From Leifsonia sp040686855 (lineage in GTDB: Bacteria; Actinomycetota; Actinomycetes; Actinomycetales; Microbacteriaceae), in the NCBI RefSeq assembly GCF_040686855.1, contig NZ_JBFBOG010000002.1, forward strand, positions 62,001 through 126,000: a stretch of 64,000 bases of DNA, written 5' to 3'. Shown here piece after piece: positions 32,179 through 40,226 of this stretch. Below the pieces are notes generated by a model that was not told where the DNA came from, searched no databases, and saw only the letters and a list, made by a program, of their open reading frames with translations. Every line of letters begins with the position of its first letter. The first letter of the stretch is position 1. Both the position numbers and the translations under genes were made by a program.

Positions 32179-33492
32179 TCATCGGGCCGCCGCCTGGGCG
32201 ACCGGCATCGTCACCGGGCGCGCGTCGCGCATGAAGCGCTCGACGTCCGGGTCCACGGTGATGTCGCTCGGCCGCAGCGGCCGGGTCAGATACAGGCCCT
32301 CGAGCGTCGTGATCCGGCTCAGCGCCACGTAGGTCTGGCCGGAGGTGAAGGCACGCGTGCCGAGGTCGATGATCGCTGCGTCGTAGGTCTTGCCCTGCGA
32401 CTTGTGGATGGTGACCGCCCACGCCAGCCGCAGCGGGAACTGCGTGAACTCGGCCACGACGTCCTTCGTGAGCTTCTTCGTCTCGGGCGACCACGTGTAG
32501 CGGAACTTCTCCCAGATCGCCGGCTCGACCTCGTGGACCTCGCCGTCGACGTCCACGTAGACGTTGGAGTCGATCTTCGTGACGGTGCCGATGGTGCCGT
32601 TGACCCAGCGCGGTCCGTCGCCCTGACCCACGTCGTTCCGCAGGAACATGACCTGCGCGCCGACCTTGAGCTCCAGGGTCTCGTCGGCGGGATAGTTGCG
32701 GCCGCCGAAGTCGCCGCTCACCTCGGCCTTCGCCGTCAGTGCGCGGCCCGGGAGGCGGCCGAGCGCCTGCGCATTGATCCGGTTGACCGTGTCGTTGCGG
32801 GTCGCGAGCGTGATCGTGCCGTCGTCCGGCGCTGGACGCGCGCCGACCTCGTTCAGCCGGTCGGCGATCTCCTTCGTCACCTGTCCGTGCCGCACCGCGT
32901 TGAGCATGAAGCGGAAGTCGGACTCGTGCTGACGGTGCACCTGCAGCAGCTCGACGATCCGCAGATCGGTCTCCTGCCAGACCTTCGCATCGAAGAACCA
33001 CATCGACCGGTAGGTGTCGGCGAAGTAGGCCCGCTCCTCGCTGTCTCCCGGCACCGGCGCGAGCTGGTACGGGTCGCCGAACAGCACCACCTGCACCCCG
33101 CCGAACGGCTCGCCCGCACGCTGGCGCGCCTGGCGGAGACTGCGGTCCACCGCATCCATCAGGTCGGCGTTGACCATCGACACCTCGTCGATCACCAGCG
33201 TGTCGATGCTGTTGAGCAGCTTGCGCAGCTCCGCGCTCTGGTCGATGGCGTGGTCGGCGATGACGCCGATCGGCAGGCGGAACAGGGAGTGGATGGTCTG
33301 GCCGCCGACGTTCAGCGCCGCGACGCCCGTCGGCGCGGAGATGACGAGCGACTTCTCGGTATTCCACGACAGGTGATTGAGCAGCGTCGACTTGCCAGTG
33401 CCCGCGCGGCCGGTCACGAAGACGTGCTCACGCGTGTTCTCGATGAGGTCGTACACGGCCTGCTGCTCGGACGAGAGGGAGAGACGGCCCAT
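32179..33492 (-). CDS. Pif1-family ATP-dependent DNA helicase
   Basis: The 437-residue protein is an SF1B 5'-3' helicase of Pif1/RecD2-like type. Walker A is GRAGTGKSTLL (residues 28-38) and Walker B is LVIDEVSMV. Other motifs include VVLFGDPYQLAPVPGD (motif III) and the C-terminal TIHKSQGKTYDAAIID and YVALSRIT motifs (V/VI). Such helicases unwind G4 structures and stalled forks. The ATG at 33492 has a GGGGAAGG-like Shine-Dalgarno. A TAGAGT -10-like hexamer lies about 35-40 bp upstream. It is likely cotranscribed with the FHA gene. Confidence 0.92.
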   Translation of the reverse strand: MGRLSLSSEQQAVYDLIENTREHVFVTGRAGTGKSTLLNHLSWNTEKSLVISAPTGVAALNVGGQTIHSLFRLPIGVIADHAIDQSAELRKLLNSIDTLVIDEVSMVNADLMDAVDRSLRQARQRAGEPFGGVQVVLFGDPYQLAPVPGDSEERAYFADTYRSMWFFDAKVWQETDLRIVELLQVHRQHESDFRFMLNAVRHGQVTKEIADRLNEVGARPAPDDGTITLATRNDTVNRINAQALGRLPGRALTAKAEVSGDFGGRNYPADETLELKVGAQVMFLRNDVGQGDGPRWVNGTIGTVTKIDSNVYVDVDGEVHEVEPAIWEKFRYTWSPETKKLTKDVVAEFTQFPLRLAWAVTIHKSQGKTYDAAIIDLGTRAFTSGQTYVALSRITTLEGLYLTRPLRPSDITVDPDVERFMRDARPVTMPVAQAAAR

Positions 33493-33574
33493 GCCTTCCC
33501 CTTTCCGTCTCGCCCGGCGTGCCGGACTACTCTAACCCCGCGGGAGGTGCGGGGGCCGCTCATCCACAGGACCC

Positions 33575-33580
33575 TAGGAT
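33575..33580 (+). promoter_or_regulatory. -10 hexamer of leaderless gene at 33587
   Basis: TAGGAT is followed by 6 nt (GGCTGC) and the ATG at 33587. No Shine-Dalgarno sequence is present. Confidence 0.6.
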
Positions 33581-33586
33581 GGCTGC

Positions 33587-34633
33587 ATGGCTGTGGGGGA
33601 CTCGCGCACGCTCACGCGCGTCGTCCTGCTCTGGTCGGGGATCGGCGTGCTGCTGATCGCGGCGTTCGTCGCCGCCCTCGGCGCGGTGCAGCGGGCCTAC
33701 TACAGCCCGACGGGGTTCGTCAGCGCGTTCGCCACCTCGGTCGCCGCCCACCGGCTCCCGGAGGCCCTGGCGATGCCGGGTGCCGCACCGACGTCGAGCG
33801 CCCTCCGAGCGGCCGGGCTGTCGGCGGCGGCGTCCAGGGAGCTGCTGCGGGCGGACATCCTGCCCGACATCCGGGACGTGACGGTCGCCTCCGACACCGA
33901 GGGCCGGGACCACGTCCACACCGTCGTCGTGACGGCGACCGCCGACGGGCGTCCGGTGACCGCATCCTTCCGTGTCCGCCAGTCGGGATCCGTGCTCGGG
34001 ATGCTCCCCACGTGGGAGTTCGCGTCCACGCCGGTCGGTGTCTCCCGCATCACCGTCGCCCACGCGGACGACTTCCGCGTCGGACGGCACACGGTCAGCC
34101 CCCGCGCCGCCTCGCCGGATCAGCCGGCCGGCGCCTTCAGCGTCTCGGCCGACTACGTCGTCATGCCGCTCGCGCCCCTGGAGCTCTCACACGCGTCGAA
34201 GTACCTGCGCGCGGCTCCCGTCGCCACCTCTCCGGCACCCGGGGTGGTGACCGAGACGGTCGTGGATGCGCAGCCGACGCACGCCTTCACGGCCGACGTG
34301 CAGAAGCAGGTGAACGCCTTCCTGGACCAGTGCGCCGCCCAGAAGGTGCTGCAGCCGGCGGGCTGCCCCTTCGGCGTCGAGATCGACGACCGCGTGCAGG
34401 GAGACCCGTCATGGTCGATGGTCAGCTACCCGACCGTCGAGCTCCGCCCCGGCGACGACGCGTGGGAGACCGGGCAGATGGTCGGCGTCGCCCACATCGA
34501 CGTGACCGTGCAGTCGCTGTTCGACGGGACGGTCACCACCCGCAGCGACGACGTGCGGTTCTCGATGGAGCTGAGCCGCGTCACCATCCGTCCGGACGGC
34601 TCGCTGGCCATCGTGGTGGCGCAGGAGCCCTAG
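33587..34633 (+). CDS. Membrane-anchored protein of unknown function
   Basis: The 348-residue protein has one N-terminal membrane helix (about residues 12-35) and a large extracytoplasmic part with no cysteine pairs beyond QCAAQKVLQPAGCPFG (about 247-262). The two-domain, NTF2-like feel of the exported part is only an impression. It resembles conserved anchored proteins of Microbacteriaceae with no known role. The ATG at 33587 lies 6 nt after a TAGGAT hexamer, so translation is probably leaderless. Its TAG stop overlaps the stop of the convergent copD-ctaG gene in a shared CTAG. Confidence 0.75.
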   Translation: MAVGDSRTLTRVVLLWSGIGVLLIAAFVAALGAVQRAYYSPTGFVSAFATSVAAHRLPEALAMPGAAPTSSALRAAGLSAAASRELLRADILPDIRDVTVASDTEGRDHVHTVVVTATADGRPVTASFRVRQSGSVLGMLPTWEFASTPVGVSRITVAHADDFRVGRHTVSPRAASPDQPAGAFSVSADYVVMPLAPLELSHASKYLRAAPVATSPAPGVVTETVVDAQPTHAFTADVQKQVNAFLDQCAAQKVLQPAGCPFGVEIDDRVQGDPSWSMVSYPTVELRPGDDAWETGQMVGVAHIDVTVQSLFDGTVTTRSDDVRFSMELSRVTIRPDGSLAIVVAQEP

Positions 34634-36600
34634 CGGACGGCGCGGTCGCGGTCGGCCATGCGCGCCAGCCGCTCGTTGTACGCCTGCAGTTCCGCGTCGC
34701 CGGTGCGATCGGCGTTGCGGTCGCGCCGCTTCGTCTCGCGCTCGTCGCTGCGGCTCCACTGGACGGCCACCACGATCGCGAGGATGACCGTCGGGATCTC
34801 GCCGATGCTCCACGCGATGCCGCCCGCGGTCTGCTGATCGACCAGGGGGGAGTCGCCCCAGGTGCGCCCCATCGCGCCGAACCAGTCGGCGAGCATCAGA
34901 CCGTGCATCTGCATGATCGACAGCCCGAAGAAGGCGTGGAACGCCATCGTCAGCAGCAGGAGCAGCAGCCGGAACGGGTACGGGAGCCGGTACTTCACGG
35001 GGTCGATCCCGATCAGCGACTGCACGAACAGGTACCCCGTGATGAGGAAGTGCACGATCATCCACTCGTGCCCGATGTGGTCCGTCGTCGCCCAGCGGAA
35101 GATCGGCGTGTAGTAGAACGCCCACAGCGAGCCGGCGAACAGCACCGCCGCGACGATCGGGTTGGAGATGACCGCGGCGAAGCGGGAGTGGACCGCGAGC
35201 AGCATCCATTCGCGGCCGCCGCGCGAGCCGTCGCGCCGCTTGCGGATCGCTCGGGCGGCGAGCGTCACGGGCGCGCCCGGCACCAGGAGCAGCGGGACGG
35301 CCATCGTGAGCACCATGTGCGCCGACATGTGCGCCGAGAACAGGTACTTCTCGTAGACGTTCACGCCGCCGTTGGTGATGTAGAACAGGAGCGCGATGCC
35401 CAGCGTCCACAGGACCGTCCGGTAGATCGGCCAGGCGTCGCCGCGCTTGCGCAAGCGCCAGACACCCGCGAAGTAGAAGAAGAGCGCGAAGCCGCAGGCG
35501 AGCACCCAGAGCAGGTCGAAGTTCCACGAGGTGAACAGGCGGCCCCAGGTCAGCTCGGGCGGCAGCTTCTCGCCGGTGAGGATCTCCGCGGGCGTCGGCG
35601 TCGCGGCGCGCGTCTCGGGCACCGGCGTCACGGTGCGAGCGAGCGCCGCCGCGACTCCCGAGGCGATGCCCATGAACGCCAGCTCGGCAACGACGATCCA
35701 CCAGAAGCTGCGCGGCTCGCCCGACGTCTTGAGGCGCCCGATGAGGTAGCGGCGCTGGGTGAGCCCGAACAGCCCCAAGGCCACGAGCGCCGCGACCTTG
35801 ATCAGGACCAGGATGCCGTACGGCGTCGCGAGCTCGGCGAGCGTGCCCACCCGCAGTTCGGCGTTGACGTAGCCGGATGCGGCGACGACCACGAAACAGA
35901 CGAGCGCGACGGTGGAGTAGCGCTCCAGCACGGTCACGAGGCGCCCGTTGCCGAGGGTCTGCTTGACGACGATGAGCGTCACGAGACCGCCGAGCCAGAT
36001 GGCGGCGAACAGCACGTGCAGCCCGAACGACGTGACGGCCGCGTCGTGCCCTGCGGCCTCCGCGCTGTGGCCCTGCTGGGCCATCGGCACGACCGTGGCC
36101 ATGGCGAGCAGGGTCACGAAGACGATCGCGGTCTGATTGCGGACGGCGAAGCACAGCACCGTGACGGCGGCGGCGATCAGCGTGATCCCGAGCCACGCCT
36201 GACCGAGCGAGACGCTGGTGACGAACGAGCTGAGGCCGTTGGTGAAGGTCGCGTCGAGCGACCACGGCACGTTCGAGACGCTGACGAAGGTGAAGAGGCC
36301 GGTGACGGCGGCGGCGACCGTCATGACCCCGGCGCTGCCGGCGGCGAAGTCGAGCGCCTTGCCGTACTCGTCACGGTCGGGCGAGAACGCGAAGCACGCG
36401 AGCACGAGCGCGCCCACGGTGCCGGCGAGGCTCAGATTGACCACGAGGGTCGCAGCCGGGAGTCCCCAGCGCACCAGGGCACCCGGGTCGGCGAGCAGCG
36501 GAGCGTTCGCCCCGCCGCCGAACGCGAGCGCGAGGATCATCGCCGCGACGCCTGCGAGGAGCAGGGCGGCAGGGCCGATCACGCGGAGGATTCGTGGCAC
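34630..36600 (-). CDS. CopD-CtaG fusion: copper handling and cytochrome oxidase assembly
   Basis: The 656-residue polytopic protein joins two families. Residues about 1-330 form a CopD-like copper-transport domain (EAAGHDAAVTSFGLHVLFAA; GGLVTLIVVKQTLG). Residues about 350-620 form a CtaG-type cytochrome c oxidase assembly domain (VYEKYLFSAHMSAHMVLTMA; MAFHAFFGLSIMQMHGLM). About 15 membrane helices are predicted, and the cytoplasmic tail is charged. The fused protein probably moves copper for the Cu centres of cytochrome oxidase. The GTG at 36600 starts the first hydrophobic helix. It converges with the preceding gene. Confidence 0.88.
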   Translation of the reverse strand: MPRILRVIGPAALLLAGVAAMILALAFGGGANAPLLADPGALVRWGLPAATLVVNLSLAGTVGALVLACFAFSPDRDEYGKALDFAAGSAGVMTVAAAVTGLFTFVSVSNVPWSLDATFTNGLSSFVTSVSLGQAWLGITLIAAAVTVLCFAVRNQTAIVFVTLLAMATVVPMAQQGHSAEAAGHDAAVTSFGLHVLFAAIWLGGLVTLIVVKQTLGNGRLVTVLERYSTVALVCFVVVAASGYVNAELRVGTLAELATPYGILVLIKVAALVALGLFGLTQRRYLIGRLKTSGEPRSFWWIVVAELAFMGIASGVAAALARTVTPVPETRAATPTPAEILTGEKLPPELTWGRLFTSWNFDLLWVLACGFALFFYFAGVWRLRKRGDAWPIYRTVLWTLGIALLFYITNGGVNVYEKYLFSAHMSAHMVLTMAVPLLLVPGAPVTLAARAIRKRRDGSRGGREWMLLAVHSRFAAVISNPIVAAVLFAGSLWAFYYTPIFRWATTDHIGHEWMIVHFLITGYLFVQSLIGIDPVKYRLPYPFRLLLLLLTMAFHAFFGLSIMQMHGLMLADWFGAMGRTWGDSPLVDQQTAGGIAWSIGEIPTVILAIVVAVQWSRSDERETKRRDRNADRTGDAELQAYNERLARMADRDRAVR

Positions 36601-36661
36601 CCGTCCAGCCTACGTCCACCCTCCTGGACGGCCGCCCACAGCGGGGAGGCCGCAGAGACGA

Positions 36662-36694
36662 CGAGGGCGATGCCGCAACGCGGCACCGCCCTCG
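36662..36694 (-). terminator. Terminator of hup
   Basis: The stem CGAGGGCGATGCCGC (36662-36676) pairs with GCGGCACCGCCCTCG (36680-36694) with one mismatch and a 3-nt loop, 16 bp past the hup stop codon. There is no T-tract. Confidence 0.8.
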
Positions 36695-36710
36695 ACAAGC
36701 CTTGCGAAGA

Positions 36711-36995
36711 CTACTTGACGGCAGCCTTGAGCTTCGAGCCCGCGGTCAGCTTGACGCGGTGGCCGGCCGGGATCGAGATCTCCTCGCCGGTCTGCGGGTT
36801 GCGGCCGGTGCGGGCAGCGGTCTCGCTGCGCTCAGCGGCGAGCCAGCCCGGGATGGTGACCTTGCCGCCCTTGGCGACGGTCTCGCTGATGGTGCTGAAG
36901 AACGCGTCGACGACGCTCGAGACGGTGGCCTGGCTCTGACCCGACGCCGCAGCGACGGCAGCAACGAGCTCGGTCTTGTTCAGGTTGTCAGCCAT
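36711..36995 (-). CDS. hup: Histone-like DNA-binding protein HU
   Basis: HU bends and compacts DNA. The 94-residue product has the two N-terminal helices (NLNKTELVAAVAAASGQSQA; VVDAFFSTISETVAKGGKV) and the DNA-binding arm with RTGRNPQTGEEISIPAGHRV, the HU/IHF signature. It lacks the long Lys/Ala-rich C-terminal tail of mycobacterial HupB. The ATG at 36995 has GAGGAGGA upstream. A strong hairpin follows the stop. Confidence 0.96.
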   Translation of the reverse strand: MADNLNKTELVAAVAAASGQSQATVSSVVDAFFSTISETVAKGGKVTIPGWLAAERSETAARTGRNPQTGEEISIPAGHRVKLTAGSKLKAAVK

Positions 36996-37102
36996 TGAGT
37001 GTCCTCCTCGGACCTTGTGCTGGATCTACAGCTTCTGTGTCTAACGGTTGAGGCCACACTGGGCCGTTACGTTTGGTCGGTTGACCGCCTCGAATGTATC
37101 AG

Positions 37103-37137
37103 AAACCCCCGGAAACACGCGGATTTCCGGGGGTTTT
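37103..37137. terminator. Rho-independent terminator, both directions possible
   Basis: Perfect 13-bp arms AAACCCCCGGAAA (37103-37115) and TTTCCGGGGGTTT (37124-37136) with an 8-nt loop and a T-run on the plus strand. It lies between the rpsN terminator and the hup promoter region, probably insulating hup from readthrough. Confidence 0.85.
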
Positions 37138-37152
37138 GGACGCTGGAGACAG

Positions 37153-37185
37153 CAAAAAGGGCGCCCGGCGGATGCCGGACGCCCT
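37153..37185 (-). terminator. Terminator of the rpmB-rpmG-rpsN operon
   Basis: On the minus strand, arms AGGGCG-CCGGC and GCCGG-CGCCCT (37185-37158, one mismatch, 4-nt loop) are followed by a T5 run (37157-37153). It lies 22 bp past the rpsN stop. Confidence 0.88.
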
Positions 37186-37207
37186 CAGAGCATGCACTCG
37201 GGCCGGA

Positions 37208-37513
37208 TTACCAGCTCGACTTGGTGATGCCGGGCAGCTCGCCACGGTGCGCCATGTCGCGGAAGCGCACACGGGAGATGCCGAACTTGCTGAGGTTTCC
37301 GCGGGGACGGCCGTCGACGGCGTCGCGGTTGCGGACGCGGATCGGCGAAGCGTCGCGGGGGAGCTTCTGCAGGCCGACGCGGGCGGCCTCGCGGGACTCG
37401 TCGGTGCCGTTCGGGTCGACGAGAGCCTTCTTCAGCTCCGCACGCTTGGCGGCGTAGCGCGCGACGACGACCTTGCGCTGCTCGTTCTTGGCGATCTTGG
37501 ACTTCTTGGCCAT
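37208..37513 (-). CDS. rpsN: 30S ribosomal protein S14, cysteine-free form
   Basis: S14 is a small-subunit head protein. The 101-residue product starts MAKKSKIAKNEQRKVVV and ends GISRVRFRDMAHRGELPGIT plus KSSW, the long S14 type. It has no cysteines, so it is the zinc-independent form, not the short CXXC form. The ATG at 37513 was chosen over the longer open frame, which runs through rpmG. It lies 2 bp after the rpmG stop in the rpmB-rpmG-rpsN cluster next to zur. Confidence 0.96.
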   Translation of the reverse strand: MAKKSKIAKNEQRKVVVARYAAKRAELKKALVDPNGTDESREAARVGLQKLPRDASPIRVRNRDAVDGRPRGNLSKFGISRVRFRDMAHRGELPGITKSSW

Positions 37514-37515
37514 GA

Positions 37516-37683
37516 TTAGCGCTCCTCTCGGAAGTCGACGTGCTTGCGCACGATGGGGTCGTACTTCTTGAGCACGAGGCGGTCGGGGTCGTTGCGACGG
37601 TTCTTCTTGGTCACGTAGGTGTAACCGGTGCCCGCCGTCGAACGGAGCTTGATGATTGGACGGATGTCCTGCTGCTTCGCCAT
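37516..37683 (-). CDS. rpmG: 50S ribosomal protein L33, cysteine-free form
   Basis: The short 55-codon gene encodes MAKQQDIRPIIKLRSTAGTG, then YTYVTKKNRRNDPDRLVLKK and a C-terminal YDPIVRKHVDFREER, which is L33. Neither CXXC pair of zinc-binding L33 is present. The ATG at 37683 overlaps the rpmB stop by one base (TAATG). Confidence 0.95.
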   Translation of the reverse strand: MAKQQDIRPIIKLRSTAGTGYTYVTKKNRRNDPDRLVLKKYDPIVRKHVDFREER

Positions 37684-37919
37684 TAGATCTTCTCCCCACG
37701 GGCCAGGAGGTCCTTGACCACGGACTCGATGCCACGGGCGTCGATGACCTTGATGCCCTTGGCGCTCAGGGTCAGGGTGACGTTACGGCGAAGCGACGGC
37801 ACGTAGTACGTCTTCTTCTGGATGTTCGGGTCGAACCGGCGCTTGGTGCGTCGGTGCGAGTGCGAGATGTTGTGACCGAAGCCCGGAACGGCTCCCGTCA
37901 CCTGGCACACTGCTGCCAT
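37683..37919 (-). CDS. rpmB: 50S ribosomal protein L28
   Basis: The 78-residue product starts MAAVCQVTGAVPGFGHNISH and contains SHRRTKRRFDPNIQKKTYYV, the L28 signature. It has a single cysteine, so a zinc ribbon is not formed. The ATG at 37919 gives the family N-terminus. The longer open frame adds 13 unsupported residues. It heads the rpmB-rpmG-rpsN unit. The 139-bp gap to zur contains a hairpin and no Zur box that I can see. Confidence 0.95.
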   Translation of the reverse strand: MAAVCQVTGAVPGFGHNISHSHRRTKRRFDPNIQKKTYYVPSLRRNVTLTLSAKGIKVIDARGIESVVKDLLARGEKI

Positions 37920-38016
37920 TGCTTTCTTCTCCAATACCGTGATGCCAGGCGGCACCACCCAAGGTCACTTGTCGGCGCACGACTTCCCTCGCTTTCAGGT
38001 GAGGGGTTTCGTACAC

Positions 38017-38047
38017 GGCTAACGGAGTGGGAGGAGCCCACTCAGCC
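38017..38047. terminator. Hairpin between zur and rpmB
   Basis: GAGTGGG (38025-38031) pairs with CCCACTC (38037-38043). Outer GGCT (38017-38020) can pair with AGCC (38044-38047) across a one-sided AACG bulge. It could end the zur transcript or lie in the rpmB leader. No T-tract. Confidence 0.5.
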
Positions 38048-38058
38048 AAACAACCATG

Positions 38059-38475
38059 CTACGGCATGGAGGCGGGGGCGGCCAAATCAGCCTTCGCCGT
38101 GCACGCCGCGCAGAGGCCGAAGACGTCGACCACGTGCTGCGCCTGCGTGAAGCCGTGCGCGGCCGCCGCCTGGCGGGCCCACTGCTCGACCGCATCCGCC
38201 TCGATCTCCACCGTCAGGCCGCAGTTGCGGCAGATCAGGTGGTGGTGGTGCCCGGTCGTGCAGGCCCGGTACAGGCTCTCGCCCTCGGGCGACTGCAGCG
38301 AATCCGCATCCCCCTCGGCCGCGAGGTCGGCGAGGGCGCGATAGACGGTGGCCAGCCCGATCGGGGAGCCGGCCTCGTGGAGGCTCAGGTGCAGTCCCTG
38401 CGCGCTGATGAAGCCCTCCGTCGAGGACAGAGCCTCGCGGACGGCCTCCCGCTGCCAGGTGTTCCGCTTCACCAT
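38059..38475 (-). CDS. zur: Zinc uptake regulator Zur (Fur family)
   Basis: This is a metal-dependent repressor. The 138-residue product has the winged-helix N-terminus (TWQREAVREALSSTEGFISA; GLATVYRALADLA), the His-rich HHHHLICRNCG metal-binding segment with one CXXC (about residues 75-85), and a second CXXC (CAAC, about 121-124). Context with znuA-znuC-znuB and a Zur box supports zinc, not iron. It starts 6 bp after the znuB stop, so it is in the same operon. A CCATGC-TACG-GCATGG hairpin overlaps its TAG stop. Confidence 0.93.
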   Translation of the reverse strand: MVKRNTWQREAVREALSSTEGFISAQGLHLSLHEAGSPIGLATVYRALADLAAEGDADSLQSPEGESLYRACTTGHHHHLICRNCGLTVEIEADAVEQWARQAAAAHGFTQAQHVVDVFGLCAACTAKADLAAPASMP

Positions 38476-38481
38476 CCCAGG

Positions 38482-39369
38482 CTAGCCCGCCTGGCTCACG
38501 AGTCGCCGTGAAGTCGCGGCTGTCCGTCGGCGCGCGCGGCGGCCGCCGACGATCCGGCAGACCACGTAGATGAGGAACGAGATCGTCGTCACGTACGGGC
38601 TGATCGGGAGCGCGCTCCCGAGCGCGAGCAGGATGCCGCCGACCACGGAGACGAGAGCGAACACCACGCTGATGATCGGCACGCCGAGCGGCGAGGACGA
38701 GATCCGCATGGCAGCGGCCGCCGGCGTCACCAGCAGCGACAGCACCAGGAGCGCCCCGACGATCTGCACCGACACGGCGACGGCGAGCCCGAGCAGGACC
38801 ATGAACGCGAGCGCGACGAACCGGGTCGGGATGCCACGGGCCGCGGCGACATCCGCATCCAGGCTGTCGAAGGTCAGTGGACGCCACATCAGCAGCAGCG
38901 CGATGAGCACGATCGCGCCGATCACCAGAAGCGAACCGAGCTGCGGGTCGTCGACGGACACGATCTGCCCGGTCAGGAGCCCGAACTTGTTGGCGCTGCG
39001 GCCGGGGTAGAGCGCGAGCGCCAGGATCCCGAGGCCGAGTCCAAAGGGCATGAGGACCGCGATGATCGAGTTCCGGTCCCGCGCCCTCGCTCCCAGGAGC
39101 CCGATCAGCACGGCCGCGACCAGGGAGCCGACCAGCGATCCGGCGACGACGTTCACGCCGAAGAGCAGCGCGATGGCCGCGCCCGCGAACGACAGCTCGC
39201 TGATGCCGTGCACCGCGAACGCCATGTCGCGCTGCATCACGAAGACGCCTATCAGGCCGCCGACGATCCCCAGCACCGCTCCGGCGAAGATGGAGTTCTT
39301 CACGAGCAGGAGCAGTTCGCCGTAGTCGGTGAAGTCGAACAGCTGCGACCAGAGGTCCATGTGCGTCAT
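38482..39369 (-). CDS. znuB: Zinc ABC transporter permease ZnuB
   Basis: This is the membrane permease of a metal ABC-3 importer. The 295-residue product has about eight membrane helices and the family motifs NSIFAGAVLGIVGGLIGVFV, HGISELSFAGAAIALLFGV and GVDVAAARGIPT-like DADVAAARGIPTRFVALAF, with a basic C-terminal tail. The ATG at 39369 overlaps the znuC stop by 4 bp. A second ATG (residue 4) is possible. Confidence 0.94.
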   Translation of the reverse strand: MTHMDLWSQLFDFTDYGELLLLVKNSIFAGAVLGIVGGLIGVFVMQRDMAFAVHGISELSFAGAAIALLFGVNVVAGSLVGSLVAAVLIGLLGARARDRNSIIAVLMPFGLGLGILALALYPGRSANKFGLLTGQIVSVDDPQLGSLLVIGAIVLIALLLMWRPLTFDSLDADVAAARGIPTRFVALAFMVLLGLAVAVSVQIVGALLVLSLLVTPAAAAMRISSSPLGVPIISVVFALVSVVGGILLALGSALPISPYVTTISFLIYVVCRIVGGRRARRRTAATSRRLVSQAG

Positions 39370-40226
39370 GCGGCCGGCTCCGGGTGCGCGTCGCGCGTGT
39401 GCGCATGGTGGTCGTGAGTCTCGGCGTCCGGGATGCCGACGACCACGATCCGCCCGCGGCTGCGGATGACGTCGACCGGCGTGCCGTACAGGTCGGTCAG
39501 CACGTCGCTGCGCAGCACCTCGTCCGGGGTGCCGGTCCGGAACCGGCCGCCGGCCAGGTAGAGGACGCGGTCGACCATCCCGAGCACCGGGTTCACGTCG
39601 TGCGTGACGAAGACCACCGCGCTGTCGTGGTCGCGGCGGCGACGGTCGATCAGCTCGCTCACGCCGCGCTGGTGCTGCAGGTCCAGGGACAGCAGCGGCT
39701 CGTCGCAGAGCAGGAGGGCGGGGTCGCCGGCGAGCGCCTGCGCCACCCGGAGCCGCTGCTGCTCACCGCCCGAGAGCGATCCGACCGGCGTGTCGGCGTA
39801 GCGGCGGGCGCCGACGGCGTCGATGAGGCGGTCGACCTGCTCCCGGTCGCTGCGTCGTGGCAGGGGGAGACCCCAGCGGTGTCCGTTCACGCCGAGCGCG
39901 ACGAGGTCGCGTGCACGCATCGGGGTGCCCGCGGGGATGAGCTTCTGCTGCGGGATGTACCCGATGCGCCGATCACCCCGGCGTACCGAGTGCCCCTCGA
40001 AGGCGATCTCGCCGGAGTCGAGCTGCTGCTGCCCGAGGATCGTCTTCAGCAGGCTGGTCTTCCCCGACCCGTTCGGACCGAGGACGGCGACGAACTCGCC
40101 GGCGTGCACGTCCAGGTCGAGGCCGCTCCAGAGCGTGCGGTCACCGAACCCGAGGGAGGCGTCGCGCAGCCGCAGCACCACCTCGCGGTCGGAGGGGGGC
40201 GTGACGAGGTCGAGGGGTTCGGTCAC
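39366..40226 (-). CDS. znuC: Zinc ABC transporter ATPase ZnuC
   Basis: The 286-residue ABC ATPase has Walker A GPNGSGKTSLLK (about residues 54-65), the Q-loop YIPQQK, the signature LSGGEQQRLRVAQAL, Walker B LLLCDEPLLSLD, and the His switch FVTHD. The C-terminus is His-rich (THDHHAHTRDAHPEPAA), a plausible zinc-binding tail. The GTG at 40226 overlaps the znuA stop (GTGA). Confidence 0.95.
   Translation of the reverse strand: MTEPLDLVTPPSDREVVLRLRDASLGFGDRTLWSGLDLDVHAGEFVAVLGPNGSGKTSLLKTILGQQQLDSGEIAFEGHSVRRGDRRIGYIPQQKLIPAGTPMRARDLVALGVNGHRWGLPLPRRSDREQVDRLIDAVGARRYADTPVGSLSGGEQQRLRVAQALAGDPALLLCDEPLLSLDLQHQRGVSELIDRRRRDHDSAVVFVTHDVNPVLGMVDRVLYLAGGRFRTGTPDEVLRSDVLTDLYGTPVDVIRSRGRIVVVGIPDAETHDHHAHTRDAHPEPAA

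Noticed and set aside
32062..36939. 1625-codon plus-strand open frame
   Set aside because: It crosses the Pif1 gene, the gene at 33587 and copD-ctaG in shadow frames and has no recognisable domain.
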